Of a stretch of DNA of 64,000 nucleotides, positions 29,165 to 37,536 are shown one piece after another. Each line of letters begins with the position of its first letter. The first letter of the stretch is position 1. Under the pieces are notes generated by a model. It had not been told where the DNA came from. It saw only the letters and a list, made by a program, of their open reading frames with translations, and did no database searches. The stretch covers positions 666,485-730,484 of the forward strand of contig NZ_JH993797.1 of the NCBI RefSeq assembly GCF_000316115.1, written 5' to 3'. The stretch is from Leptolyngbya sp. PCC 7375 (lineage in GTDB: Bacteria > Cyanobacteriota > Cyanobacteriia > Phormidesmidales > Phormidesmidaceae). Both the position numbers and the translations under genes were made by a program.

Positions 29165-29277
29165 TTATTGGTTATTGGTTATTGGTTATTAGCTAGTTGC
29201 TTTTGAAGGGGTACGCACAAGTAAAAGCCTAAGACCTAAGACCTAAGACCTAATAACCAAGACCTAAGACCTAATAA
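29165..29277. repeat. Two complementary short tandem repeat tracts
   Basis: TTATTGG repeats (29165-29190) and CCTAAGA-type heptamer repeats (29226-29277) lie between the YdcF-like gene and the glycosyltransferase. TTGGTTATTA and TAATAACCAA within them are complementary, so a stem is possible. They resemble the short tandem repeats known from cyanobacteria. Confidence 0.7.
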
Positions 29278-30836
29278 CTCTCCACCACACCTGAATATAA
29301 GTAATAGTCCTTAATCTTCACCCCAAACCGCTGTACCGGAATTGTCGCCACTTGTTCCCAGTCAGGCGCTAGCGTCAGCGGTCCTTCACCAAAGGGATGC
29401 CAGTCGTCGGCTAAAACCAGGGCAGATTGGCCAATCAAAGCACGTTTACTAGCCCAGACATCAAACTGATCGATACGATCGGATATGGCTAAAATACGAT
29501 CGTCATTCAGTGCATAGGCCAGGGCCGAGGCGGAGCGGTAGTCGGTCGTCAACAGTAAATTGTGCTGGGGGGCATAGTCTTCCACCACTGCTGCTACCTG
29601 GTGCCATCCAAACGACATACGCCCATCAGGATCACCGGTGGGGCCAAAGAGAGCGGTTATTGGCAACAGGCAGTAGTTAATCACCAACAGCCAGGCAACA
29701 ACTGTTCCTAAAATTTGCAGGGCATTGAACCAGCCTTGATGACGCAGGGTTTCGAAATTCTTATCTAGAAAAAATGAGGGCACCCATGGTAACAGCAGCA
29801 GGTAGGCCAAAATATTCCAGTAGTAAAGCGCCGTGGAAAATAGCCCCACCAGGGTCAGTAGCCCCGTCGAGGTGAGAAATAAGCCCAGGGCCATGGTGCG
29901 ATAGGTGGGGGATTTGCAGGGGGGGGGAAGTGCCACGGACCTTACCATGGCCCAAACTAAAGGGGGTGATAAAATCAGCGCCGCTGTTAGCCAAAAGAAC
30001 AAAACGGCATCGGGCCGCAACGTGGGACCATCACCACTGTCAACGCTGCGGGTGAGGTAGTACTGAAACGATAGCCAGTCGTTTTGAAAATTCCAAATTA
30101 AAATCGGTAGGCTGAAAAGAGATGCGATCGCAACTGCCCCGTACAGTCGCCCATCCCGCAAAAGCCAGCGGAGTTTGGGCTGACTGACAATCGTCCCCAG
30201 AACCGTTATGCCCACAAATACAGCCGTATATTTACACAACCCGGCCAACCCTAAGGCAGCAGCTCCTCCATAGAGATAGCTGCTGTTGCCCTGACCCGTT
30301 AGCCACGCACCATCTAAAAATCGTACAAACCAGTAGGCCGATAGTAGAGAGAATGCAATCAGCCACTGATCGTGCCAGGCCAATGTTAAAAACAAAAAAT
30401 AAAGTGGACTACTCCAACAGCACAGTATGGTAACAACCCATGGGGTATAGAAGCGTCTGCCATAGATATAACGAGTAATTTGATAATAAGCCCAGAAAAA
30501 TAACCCATTACTTAGCACTGTGGGTAGCCGCAACACAAATTGGGAATGTCCTAAATAGGAAAAAAGCCCCTGCACCCAGGCATGGAACGGTGGATGATCG
30601 TAGTAGGACCAATCTAAACGCTGACCCCACAGCCAGTAGTAAGCCTCATCAGGATTGGGAAACGCCGTCAGCCAATAAACAATATGGGCTAGTAAAATTA
30701 GCCACAGCCAGGGTGCCTTCAAAAGCCAGGGTGTCTTCAAAAGCCAGGGTGTCTTCAAAATAGGATGGGACTGCAGTGAGCCTCTTAATTCAAAACTCAA
30801 AATACCCTCCGGGAAGCCACTGAAGCGCTTACTCAA
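29271..30836 (-). CDS. GT39/ArnT-like membrane glycosyltransferase
   Basis: A 521-residue multi-pass protein with a dozen or so hydrophobic segments. Motif NPDEAYYWLWGQRLDWSYYD followed by HPPFHAWVQ is typical of the PMT_2/ArnT family, which transfer sugars from lipid-linked donors at the periplasmic face. No ATG exists near the 5' end; a TTG at 30836 is used, and the true start could be further in. Residues ~27-43 repeat LKTPWL three times because of an 18-bp tandem repeat in the DNA. Acceptor and donor are unknown. Confidence 0.85.
   Translation of the reverse strand: MSKRFSGFPEGILSFELRGSLQSHPILKTPWLLKTPWLLKAPWLWLILLAHIVYWLTAFPNPDEAYYWLWGQRLDWSYYDHPPFHAWVQGLFSYLGHSQFVLRLPTVLSNGLFFWAYYQITRYIYGRRFYTPWVVTILCCWSSPLYFLFLTLAWHDQWLIAFSLLSAYWFVRFLDGAWLTGQGNSSYLYGGAAALGLAGLCKYTAVFVGITVLGTIVSQPKLRWLLRDGRLYGAVAIASLFSLPILIWNFQNDWLSFQYYLTRSVDSGDGPTLRPDAVLFFWLTAALILSPPLVWAMVRSVALPPPCKSPTYRTMALGLFLTSTGLLTLVGLFSTALYYWNILAYLLLLPWVPSFFLDKNFETLRHQGWFNALQILGTVVAWLLVINYCLLPITALFGPTGDPDGRMSFGWHQVAAVVEDYAPQHNLLLTTDYRSASALAYALNDDRILAISDRIDQFDVWASKRALIGQSALVLADDWHPFGEGPLTLAPDWEQVATIPVQRFGVKIKDYYLYSGVVESY
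30703..30756. repeat. 18-bp tandem repeat inside the glycosyltransferase 5' end
   Basis: Three 18-bp units (AAAAGCCAGGGTGTCTTC; the first diverged) code in frame for LKTPWL/LKAPWL. Copy number could vary without shifting the frame. Confidence 0.85.
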
Positions 30837-30920
30837 ATGTGCGCACCAGAATATTCTAGGGCACCTATCCTCCCTTACTCTTCTTTGCTATGGTCTCACA
30901 CTCGATTTTACGGGTCGTTC

Positions 30921-31586
30921 CTAGGGGTCCACACCATCATCCGCCGCTTCAATATCAATGCCCCAATCCCGCAGGGCTTCGTCTCCGTCGTCAATCAGCT
31001 CCTCAGACTCAAACTGGGGTGAAATTACCAGCTCTGAACGTTCTTCTGGATCGCTCCACAGGGTTGGGGTATAGATAATTACAGGTAATGCTGCACCATT
31101 TAATCCACGGATGATGCGCTCTGGGGTTTTGGGAAAGGTAACAAACAGCGGATAGGGCTGCTCTGAGCCTTCATTCATCAGATGTTCATGCCGTGCTGGC
31201 ATAAGCCATTCATAGTTTTCCGACAGCAATATCTGGGTTTGTCGCCACCGAGATAACAGTTCCGAAAAATCTTCATCTGGACGGTGAATAAAAAGAAGCA
31301 CATCCACACCAGTTTTGATTTTCCATTCAGGATCACACATGAGGATGGCCAAATCGCAGGGTAACGTGACCACCTCTCGGCGTTTATTCAAGGGGCCGAC
31401 GGGACTATCAATAGCGCGTCGAACACTAATATTAGGTAAGGGAATCGTGACAATGCTTTCCTGGGGGCGGCGCATGCTGGGCAACATTTCTAGATAGGGG
31501 CGATACTGCTTGAGCATGGCTAATGCCCCTCGGTAGTTGCTGCACCTTGCAAGCAGATTTTCATAGTCGCCCTGCTGAATAGCCAT
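30921..31586 (-). CDS. Unknown protein with acidic C-terminus (221 aa)
   Basis: The ATG at 31586 gives MAIQQGDYENLLAR; an upstream TTG is less likely. The sequence looks like a soluble alpha/beta protein (VVTLPCDLAILMCDPEW, GVDVLLFIHRPDEDFSELL, YPLFVTFPKTPERI), ending in an acidic stretch. No family recognised. It lies just downstream of phoH on the same strand, with a strong palindrome between. Confidence 0.7.
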   Translation of the reverse strand: MAIQQGDYENLLARCSNYRGALAMLKQYRPYLEMLPSMRRPQESIVTIPLPNISVRRAIDSPVGPLNKRREVVTLPCDLAILMCDPEWKIKTGVDVLLFIHRPDEDFSELLSRWRQTQILLSENYEWLMPARHEHLMNEGSEQPYPLFVTFPKTPERIIRGLNGAALPVIIYTPTLWSDPEERSELVISPQFESEELIDDGDEALRDWGIDIEAADDGVDP

Positions 31587-31651
31587 GGTTGATTGAACGC
31601 TGATCAAACAAATCTATTCTAGCTTTCCCAGCTGACTACCCACCATTGTCG

Positions 31652-31697
31652 GGAATTATTGTAGGGGTGTCCTATGGGACACCCCTACAATAATTCC
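31652..31697. repeat. 46-bp palindromic repeat (copy 3) over the PhoH stop
   Basis: Perfect 21-bp arms (GGAATTATTGTAGGGGTGTCC and complement; middle part GTAGGGGTGTCC) around TATG. One arm codes for the last residues and the stop of the PhoH gene. Compared with copy 1, substitutions occur in pairs that keep the stem. Confidence 0.9.
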
Positions 31698-33010
31698 GTA
31701 GATCTCTCTGCTAACGCTGAGCGCTCACCTCGGGTTAGCAAAATATGACCCGCTAAAGGCTCATGCTTGAACCGCTCTACCACATAAGCTAAACCATTAC
31801 TAGCAGCATCCACATAGGGATTGTCGATTTGTGCTGTGTCACCCGTCAAAACAATTTTGGTGCCCTCTCCTGCACGGGTCAAAATAGTCTTAACTTCGTG
31901 GGGAGTCAGATTTTGAGCCTCATCAACAATCAAAAACTGTTTCGGTAAAGTTCGTCCGCGAATGTAGGTCAACGCTTCGATTTGTAATAGGCCCATTTCC
32001 ATTAGTTCTTCATGTCCCCTGCGCCAATGGGCGGGTTGACCAACCGGATCTTGAGTGCCAAAAATTAGATCAAAGTTGTCGTATAACGGCTGCATCCAAG
32101 GCGTCAGCTTCTCGTTAATATCCCCAGGCAAATAACCAATATCTCGTCCCATGGGTACCACTGGGCGAGATATTAACAACCGACTGTAGGATCTCTCCTC
32201 CGATACTTTTTGAACACCTGCCGCAATGGCCAACAGAGTTTTACCCGTACCGGCTTTACCCACTAAAGTAACCAGAGGAATAGTGTCATTTAGTAACAAA
32301 TTTAATGCAAACTTTTGTTCTCGGTTACGGGGATGTACTTGAGAGATTCCTGCATAGGGCACTTTTGGCAAGGGAACAATACGTCCTGATTCCCCCTCCA
32401 CCATAGCCAGTGCAGTGTGGGCTGGATTATTAACATCCACAAGGGTGAGAGACTGGTTAGGATAGAACTTGCCATCTAATTCCAACGTTCCACCACGAAA
32501 CAATTGGCTCAGTTGTTCTGCATCAACCAGTAGCTCCCCTGTCCCAGAATACAGATCGTCAATATCAATTTTGTCGGTTTCATAATCTTCAGCAGCCAGA
32601 CCTAAGGTATCGGCTTTAATGCGAAGGTTGGCATCTTTACTGACCAAAACCACAGGGCATTGACAGGTTTGTTTGTGCTCTAGGGCAACTGCTAAGATCT
32701 CATTGTCGGCCTTATCACCTTCAAGTTCTAGGGGCAATGAAGAGAGAGTTTCTTGATGACACAAAGAGACCTTGAGAGTACCGTCCCCTTCCAAACAGAT
32801 CCCTTCAGTAAGGCTACCCTGCCCGCGCAGTTTGTCTAAGGTACGAGACACTTGACGAGCATTACGGCCAGTTTCATCCAGGGACTTTTTAAACCGATCG
32901 AGCTCTTCAACGATGGCAATGGGTAAGATGACGTCATTTTCCTCGAAACGATAGATGGCTTTAGGATCGTGCAACAGCACATTAGTATCGAGGACAAACG
33001 TCTTTTTCAT
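31685..33010 (-). CDS. PIN-PhoH family ATPase
   Basis: A 441-residue protein with an N-terminal PIN nuclease domain (KTFVLDTNVLLHDP, with acidic residues at EELDRFK and DNEILAVA) fused to a C-terminal PhoH helicase-like ATPase (Walker A GKAGTGKTLLAIA, Walker B FLIVDEAQNLTPHE). This is the PhoH2 arrangement, proposed to act as an RNA helicase/RNase. Despite the name there is no sign of Pho control here. Confidence 0.92.
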   Translation of the reverse strand: MKKTFVLDTNVLLHDPKAIYRFEENDVILPIAIVEELDRFKKSLDETGRNARQVSRTLDKLRGQGSLTEGICLEGDGTLKVSLCHQETLSSLPLELEGDKADNEILAVALEHKQTCQCPVVLVSKDANLRIKADTLGLAAEDYETDKIDIDDLYSGTGELLVDAEQLSQLFRGGTLELDGKFYPNQSLTLVDVNNPAHTALAMVEGESGRIVPLPKVPYAGISQVHPRNREQKFALNLLLNDTIPLVTLVGKAGTGKTLLAIAAGVQKVSEERSYSRLLISRPVVPMGRDIGYLPGDINEKLTPWMQPLYDNFDLIFGTQDPVGQPAHWRRGHEELMEMGLLQIEALTYIRGRTLPKQFLIVDEAQNLTPHEVKTILTRAGEGTKIVLTGDTAQIDNPYVDAASNGLAYVVERFKHEPLAGHILLTRGERSALAERSTELL

Positions 33011-33232
33011 AAATAAGAATCACCCTTGAAGTTCCTTAAAATCCAGATTGGACAGGAACTTCGTTACAACTAAATGACATCAGAAATATATGTACTATTA
33101 TCTATTAAACTGCATCGGTTTGAGTAGCAAACTACCGTAAAAATGACTTTAATATTTCCCTCACATTTAGTCCTTGACTTAGACTAGTGTCCCCCATAAG
33201 GGAATGCTCTAACGGCTATAGCGACGATCAGC

Positions 33233-33265
33233 AACGCCTGAATACTTAGCCGTTAATCAGGCGTT
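33233..33265 (-). terminator. Hairpin spanning the stop of the next gene
   Basis: Arms AACGCCTGA and TCAGGCGTT (9 bp) with a 15-base loop; the right arm codes for the last residues and the loop holds the stop of the minus-strand gene 33253-33951. Confidence 0.5.
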
Positions 33266-33951
33266 ATCCTTCTGAGTTCCTGATGGACACTGGTTCCTAC
33301 CTGCAGGGCTTCGTTGAGAAGTTGAGCATAGTCTCCAGCCATCTCTGAGGCCTGGAGGGACTGTAGGCTGGAGAGATTAGTCTCAATGCTGGCAAATAGT
33401 TCATGGCGACGCGCTATAAAGCGCTGGTGTTTGCGCATGATTTTATCGCTCGTAAGTCCGCACACTAGACTCTCGCGGGTAAGGTGTAACGCGTCTTTGA
33501 CAGCATCGGGATTATCTAACGCCAAACGTCTAGACGTGCGATCGGCCTGACGTAATTCGTCTAAAATTTCAACTGCCTTAATCATTTCGTTAAAGCGATC
33601 CACCTCATCCAGTAGGTGGCTGAGCACCTTAAGTTGTCGGCCTTTGTAAATGCCATAACTGCCATGGGCAAGGGTAGTGGCGATCGCACCCACCACACCA
33701 ATACCCATAAACACAACCACCGCCTGCTGGGCCACATTGCGGCCCAGCACTAAACACACCGGCAACCAGAGCACCAGCGCCACGGCCAGCACCAGCCCTT
33801 GATTCATCAACCAGGCCCAGCGTAACCGTGGCCGCTGAAAGACTGACAAGCGGGTCCCCCACCCCATGGATAAATCGCTAATATCCAGCCCTGTCAGCTC
33901 GTCCAAATCACGATTTGTAATCCGCAAACTATCCAGATTCACGTCGCTCAT
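33253..33951 (-). CDS. Two-helix membrane protein with helical C-terminus, unknown
   Basis: A 232-residue protein. Residues ~48-68 and ~74-95 are transmembrane; the C-terminal ~130 residues are predicted helical and charged (LLDEVDRFNEMIKAVEILDELRQ). Start MSDVNLDSLRIT at 33951. Family not recognised. Follows another membrane-protein gene on the same strand by 40 bases and may be cotranscribed with it. Confidence 0.75.
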   Translation of the reverse strand: MSDVNLDSLRITNRDLDELTGLDISDLSMGWGTRLSVFQRPRLRWAWLMNQGLVLAVALVLWLPVCLVLGRNVAQQAVVVFMGIGVVGAIATTLAHGSYGIYKGRQLKVLSHLLDEVDRFNEMIKAVEILDELRQADRTSRRLALDNPDAVKDALHLTRESLVCGLTSDKIMRKHQRFIARRHELFASIETNLSSLQSLQASEMAGDYAQLLNEALQVGTSVHQELRRITPD

Positions 33952-33965
33952 GTATGTCTCCGATA

Positions 33966-33997
33966 CTGTGGAAGCGTTCTGTGGAACGCCTCTACAG
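33966..33997. repeat. Palindromic repeat (copy 4), decayed
   Basis: Arms CTGTGGAAGCGTTC and GAACGCCTCTACAG pair with one G-T and one mismatch around TGTG. Overlaps the stop of the upstream minus-strand gene (33992). Same family as 9800. Confidence 0.75.
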
Positions 33998-34672
33998 ACC
34001 TAATAGGGACCCTAGACTTGTCAAAATCTGAGCGTAGAAGTTCCCCTCAATTTCGGGTCGAAATATCTGAAACGGTTCATTAGGGGCACCGAAAAAGGGA
34101 CGCAGCGTCCATCCTAATTGTGAACCTACCAACGCATACAAACCTAGCCAACCTAACAATAAACGGTTGCGCAGCTGACTACCTGCTGCATCTTCGCCCA
34201 CCACCTGGCGCATTCCCTGATAAAACAGACGCACACCAATCACACCGGTTAGGCCCATCACTGCCACATTGAGTAGCAAAAAGAAGTTATACCCTTGAAT
34301 TGAAATCAAAAAGAATAAGACCACGGGGGCAAAGCTGAACAGCAGCACGCTAATCACAGCCACTGTGGTCATTAGCATGGCACTATATTGGCGAAAATTT
34401 AACTTAGAGCCAAAGAGAATATCAAAGAAATAAAGTGTGGGAAGACAAATGGCTAAGGTAATCAGGTACAGAGCGGGTAGTTTAACCGCCGATGCCATCA
34501 TCTGTAGCCAGCTGCTGGATGAACCAATGATGGCTCCATACACCCCAAAGAATATACAGCTGACGACCAGCAACGAAAAGATTTTACGCTCCAGTTTGAC
34601 ATCACGCCGAATATCCTCAAGAAACTGATTGCGATCGCGCAATAACTGAATCAAGACAGCAAAATGCTTCAT
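33992..34672 (-). CDS. Multi-pass membrane protein, unknown
   Basis: A 226-residue protein with about six hydrophobic segments after a charged N-terminus (RDRNQFLEDIRRDVKLERK). The overall pattern resembles Yip1-like cyanobacterial membrane proteins, but no motif proves it. Start MKHFAVLIQ at 34672. Confidence 0.75.
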   Translation of the reverse strand: MKHFAVLIQLLRDRNQFLEDIRRDVKLERKIFSLLVVSCIFFGVYGAIIGSSSSWLQMMASAVKLPALYLITLAICLPTLYFFDILFGSKLNFRQYSAMLMTTVAVISVLLFSFAPVVLFFLISIQGYNFFLLLNVAVMGLTGVIGVRLFYQGMRQVVGEDAAGSQLRNRLLLGWLGLYALVGSQLGWTLRPFFGAPNEPFQIFRPEIEGNFYAQILTSLGSLLGL

Positions 34673-34762
34673 ATGATGCTCACTGGAATAACGTCAGAAA
34701 TACTCCCAGCCAGAGCTACACAGCACTCACTAAAAATTTCGAACGGTCCAGTGCTTAAAAAT

Positions 34763-34796
34763 AAAGCGTCGGCATTGTTAACAATGCCGACGCTTT
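34763..34796. terminator. Perfect 34-bp palindrome, probable terminator
   Basis: Arm AAAGCGTCGGCATTGTT and complement with no unpaired loop bases, located between two minus-strand genes and with A/T runs at both ends (AAAA before, TTTG after). It could terminate transcription from the gene at 34910-35302. Confidence 0.75.
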
Positions 34797-34909
34797 GTCA
34801 AACAAATTTATTAACGGGCTTTAGCAGGGAGAATGCCATCCGTTGAACAATCTCAATGGCCCACTCTCCAATCACGGTGATTGCCCGAACTCTGTACTGG
34901 AGCTATCAC

Positions 34910-35302
34910 CTATGACCCTTGAGCCTTGAGCTGTTCAATTTCTTGACGAATGGCCGATAATTGCTCAGTCAACGCCTTAATTTCAGCCTGGAGACCGCTG
35001 TCTGTCACAGGTTTAGCCACTGTATTGACAGTGGCATTGCTAGCCGAAGACGGGGCAAAGGGATTAGGGAACTGATCGTTAAAGTTACTACTAACGCTAT
35101 CAACAAACTCACGCGCTTCTTTCTCGGTGACCGCGCCTTTTACTTCCAACTCATCGGTGAGCCGATTAAAATCTGTACCAATATCAGAAAATTTGTTAGC
35201 AGACGCCTGAGGATCTTGAATAGCCTCGACTGCAGACGCTGCTGCCCCTAGAGAAACCCGAAAACTTTTTTGAATAAACTCAGTAAAAGTATCAAAATTC
35301 AT
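34910..35302 (-). CDS. Helical coiled-coil protein, phasin-like in layout
   Basis: A 130-residue, mostly helical protein. N-terminal FTEFIQKSFRVSLGAAASAV is amphipathic; a Pro/Ala/Ser linker (~78-95) precedes a C-terminal coiled coil (LQAEIKALTEQLSAIRQEIEQL). It resembles phasin-type or membrane-surface-associated proteins in layout only. Start MNFDTFTEF at 35302. Confidence 0.75.
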   Translation of the reverse strand: MNFDTFTEFIQKSFRVSLGAAASAVEAIQDPQASANKFSDIGTDFNRLTDELEVKGAVTEKEAREFVDSVSSNFNDQFPNPFAPSSASNATVNTVAKPVTDSGLQAEIKALTEQLSAIRQEIEQLKAQGS

Positions 35303-35407
35303 GACTCAAGTCGATCTAAACGCCTAATCACCGCGAGCATACATTATAAACACCATTGAACAGACTTACCCTGGTCAGATACATAGCTCAATACCCAGCT
35401 GTTGGCC

Positions 35408-35728
35408 CTAGAGGCCAAGGCATTGCCGAGCCATCCAACCAATCTGCTCTCCGATCTGAACTCGGTACCAACCGCGCCCTGTTTCACCCAGCAATGTCAC
35501 CTGCCTGCCATTTCTGTAGGTTCCAATCACACGGTATTGAATGCCCCCTTGACTGCGCACATTACAGGCATTGTAAGGAGCTGGAGCTTGGATCACCCGT
35601 ACTTGCTGCGCTTGCCCAGGGCTTCCTAGGATCAAAAAAGCCATGGGCATCAGCATTAATCCGCTCCATCGCAGTCTTTTCAGAGAAATAGACCTGGGAG
35701 AGAGTTGAGTCCCTAAATTAGTAGTCAT
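35408..35728 (-). CDS. Exported SH3-domain protein
   Basis: A 106-residue protein with a basic N-terminus and a hydrophobic segment ending at GQAQQ (signal peptide, cleavage near residue 41), then a bacterial SH3-type domain (YRVIGTYRNGRQVTLLGE, GWYRVQIGEQIGWM). Two cysteines (NACNVR and RQCLGL) could form a disulfide. Probably periplasmic, binding cell-wall or protein ligands. Confidence 0.8.
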   Translation of the reverse strand: MTTNLGTQLSPRSISLKRLRWSGLMLMPMAFLILGSPGQAQQVRVIQAPAPYNACNVRSQGGIQYRVIGTYRNGRQVTLLGETGRGWYRVQIGEQIGWMARQCLGL

Positions 35729-35944
35729 TTGCTAATAAAGCCTTCACGAGGTTTCCATAGCAGCTCTTTATATTTAATTCTAACCAGAAAAATTTATGCT
35801 TCAACAATTAAGCGAATGATACATATTTTTCTAAAGTATTAATAAATAAGTCACGCTGTTAAAGGTGTGAGCAAGGCTGTTAAGCCAATAAGATTACGCT
35901 GTTAGAATCAATGTGATTCCAAATACAAACAATTAGGACTACGT

Positions 35945-36424
35945 ATGCGCTCATATCTTGTCGCGGTTGTAGATGGTGCCCAAGCTCGGTTTTTTACCCT
36001 TAACGGAACTGAGTTTTCTGATCAGGGACAATCAGGCCCCCATTTAACCGAGCACAGTAGCCTGAATAATGCTGAAAAGCCCATCACCACCAAAGGGCCT
36101 AGCAACAATCTAATTGGGCGAAAACATCACGGCAATCGCCACGAAAAAACAACGCAGTTTACAGAAACCAATCGCCGCTTTGCCAGTAAGGTTTTACAGC
36201 ACATTGGCAGCATTGCCCAAAGCTTCTCTGGCTATGACCTCGTGTTGGTAGCAGAGCCGCATATTTTAGGAACGTTACGTGAGTCTGTTCAAAACTATGT
36301 GCCAGGAACAATGACCATTAACGAGTTATCCAAAGATCTCTGTCGCTTAAATGCCCATGAACTCCACAAATATCTGACCAGCAAACAGATGTTGCCTGGC
36401 CCCAAACGCATGGCTAGTCAATAA
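35945..36424 (+). CDS. Host-attachment-type protein (eRF1-like fold)
   Basis: A 159-residue protein similar to the family annotated as proteins required for attachment to host cells. N-terminal YLVAVVDGAQARFFTL, a central His-rich segment (GRKHHGNRHEK) and LVLVAEPHILGTLRE are typical. The fold resembles eRF1 domain 1/3; the biological role in free-living cyanobacteria is unknown. GGACTACGT precedes the ATG without a clear ribosome binding site. Confidence 0.8.
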   Translation: MRSYLVAVVDGAQARFFTLNGTEFSDQGQSGPHLTEHSSLNNAEKPITTKGPSNNLIGRKHHGNRHEKTTQFTETNRRFASKVLQHIGSIAQSFSGYDLVLVAEPHILGTLRESVQNYVPGTMTINELSKDLCRLNAHELHKYLTSKQMLPGPKRMASQ

Positions 36425-36860
36425 AAACAGCCCCCATACCAATTCTCTAAAGTATTCGATCAATTTGAATCCATTATTTTCCCTGTGGATGATCCTTTTT
36501 AGGATCTACTATCCATGAGGATTTGACAGTTACAGGCGACACATTTTATTGCCATGTCACTGGCAATAAATAGTTACACTTGTTATTGTAAAGACAATGT
36601 GTGCAAAATCCCTTTACAGGGCTTAACCGTGCTTACAGTATTTAGCATGTCACGAATGTCGCCCGTTGTTTGGTATGGAAGGAATGATAGACGCCTTTAA
36701 GGCTGTCCAAAAATACAGTCTGCTACAGCGTCTAATGCTGGTTGTTGCTATTGGGCATCGATCAGCTATTCACGCAACGCATACCCCTCAATTTTCTGTC
36801 AGTAATCTAGGCTACTGAGAGAAAATTGTTGATTTAAAGCTGTTGTTAATGAGGTTTTTT
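36425..36860. other. Intergenic region with a hairpin
   Basis: 436 bases without a convincing gene. A hairpin lies at 36546-36569 (arms TTATTGCCA / TGGCAATAA, six-base loop), followed by AT-rich sequence, and may end transcription of the host-attachment-type gene. Confidence 0.4.
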
Positions 36861-37076
36861 ATGCTGATGGAATCCTGTCCCTGCTGTGGCGTTCAATTGC
36901 TACGTCATGCTAGTAAATCTGGCTCTTTTTTACGCTGTGGCAGCTGTCGATTTGAAATTCCTGAAGAACTCCCATCCGTCACTGATAAAACATCTGAGTC
37001 TGCTGGTAGTCTACTGGACAAACTAGAGGCTGGTTTGCTGGATAGTTTGGATGCTGAAACAGCAACAGCATCGTAG
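36861..37076 (+). CDS. Small zinc-ribbon protein
   Basis: A 71-residue protein. ATG at 36861 is spaced six bases from GAGG. It has a zinc-ribbon pattern CPCC...CGSC in the first 30 residues and an acidic tail (LLDKLEAGLLDSLDAET). Such proteins often bind nucleic acid or a partner; no assignment is possible. Followed by a good terminator. Confidence 0.7.
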   Translation: MLMESCPCCGVQLLRHASKSGSFLRCGSCRFEIPEELPSVTDKTSESAGSLLDKLEAGLLDSLDAETATAS

Positions 37077-37138
37077 TTACCCGTAAAAATTGCAGGTTTG
37101 ATTTTTCTGTAAAATCGTGATTTAAAATCTGAGACCAC

Positions 37139-37180
37139 AAGCTGTGATCGATGCTTTAAGCAAGATCACAGCTTTGTTTT
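37139..37180 (+). terminator. Rho-independent terminator after zinc-ribbon gene
   Basis: Perfect 11-bp arms AAGCTGTGATC / GATCACAGCTT with a 14-base loop, followed by TGTTTT, 62 bases after the stop. Confidence 0.85.
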
Positions 37181-37282
37181 AGGCATTTAGAGGTATTTTT
37201 GCAAGACTCTTGATGGCCCCCAGCCACAAAACAATGCGCATACTCAATTTTCTAACAACTTTGTTGCATATCCAGGTAAACG

Positions 37283-37410
37283 CTAATGGGTTTAGGGCCT
37301 AATGGGTTTAGGGCCTAATGGGTTTAGGGCCTAATGGGTTTAGGGCCTAATGGGTTTAGGGCCTAATGGGTTTAGGGCCTAATGGGTTTAGGGCCTAATG
37401 GGTTTAGGAC
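37283..37410. repeat. Eight tandem copies of a 16-bp unit
   Basis: CTAATGGGTTTAGGGC is repeated eight times head to tail with no variation until one base of the last copy. It lies in the 460-bp gap between the zinc-ribbon gene and a histidine kinase gene, 127 bases before the kinase start. There are no spacers, so it is not a CRISPR. The remainder of the gap (37181-37536) has no gene. Confidence 0.97.
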
Positions 37411-37536
37411 GTCGCTTCTGCATATTAATAGGACTTTTGCCATATTACATGGATGCAGACAAAAATTCTTAACGGATGTTGTATTCTGAAATAAGTGGCG
37501 TAGTTGCCTGAAATCCCTGGCGTTAACTGATTTGCT

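Noticed and set aside
37283..37410. CRISPR array
   Set aside because: The 16-bp units are directly adjacent, with no spacers and no cas genes nearby; it is a tandem repeat.
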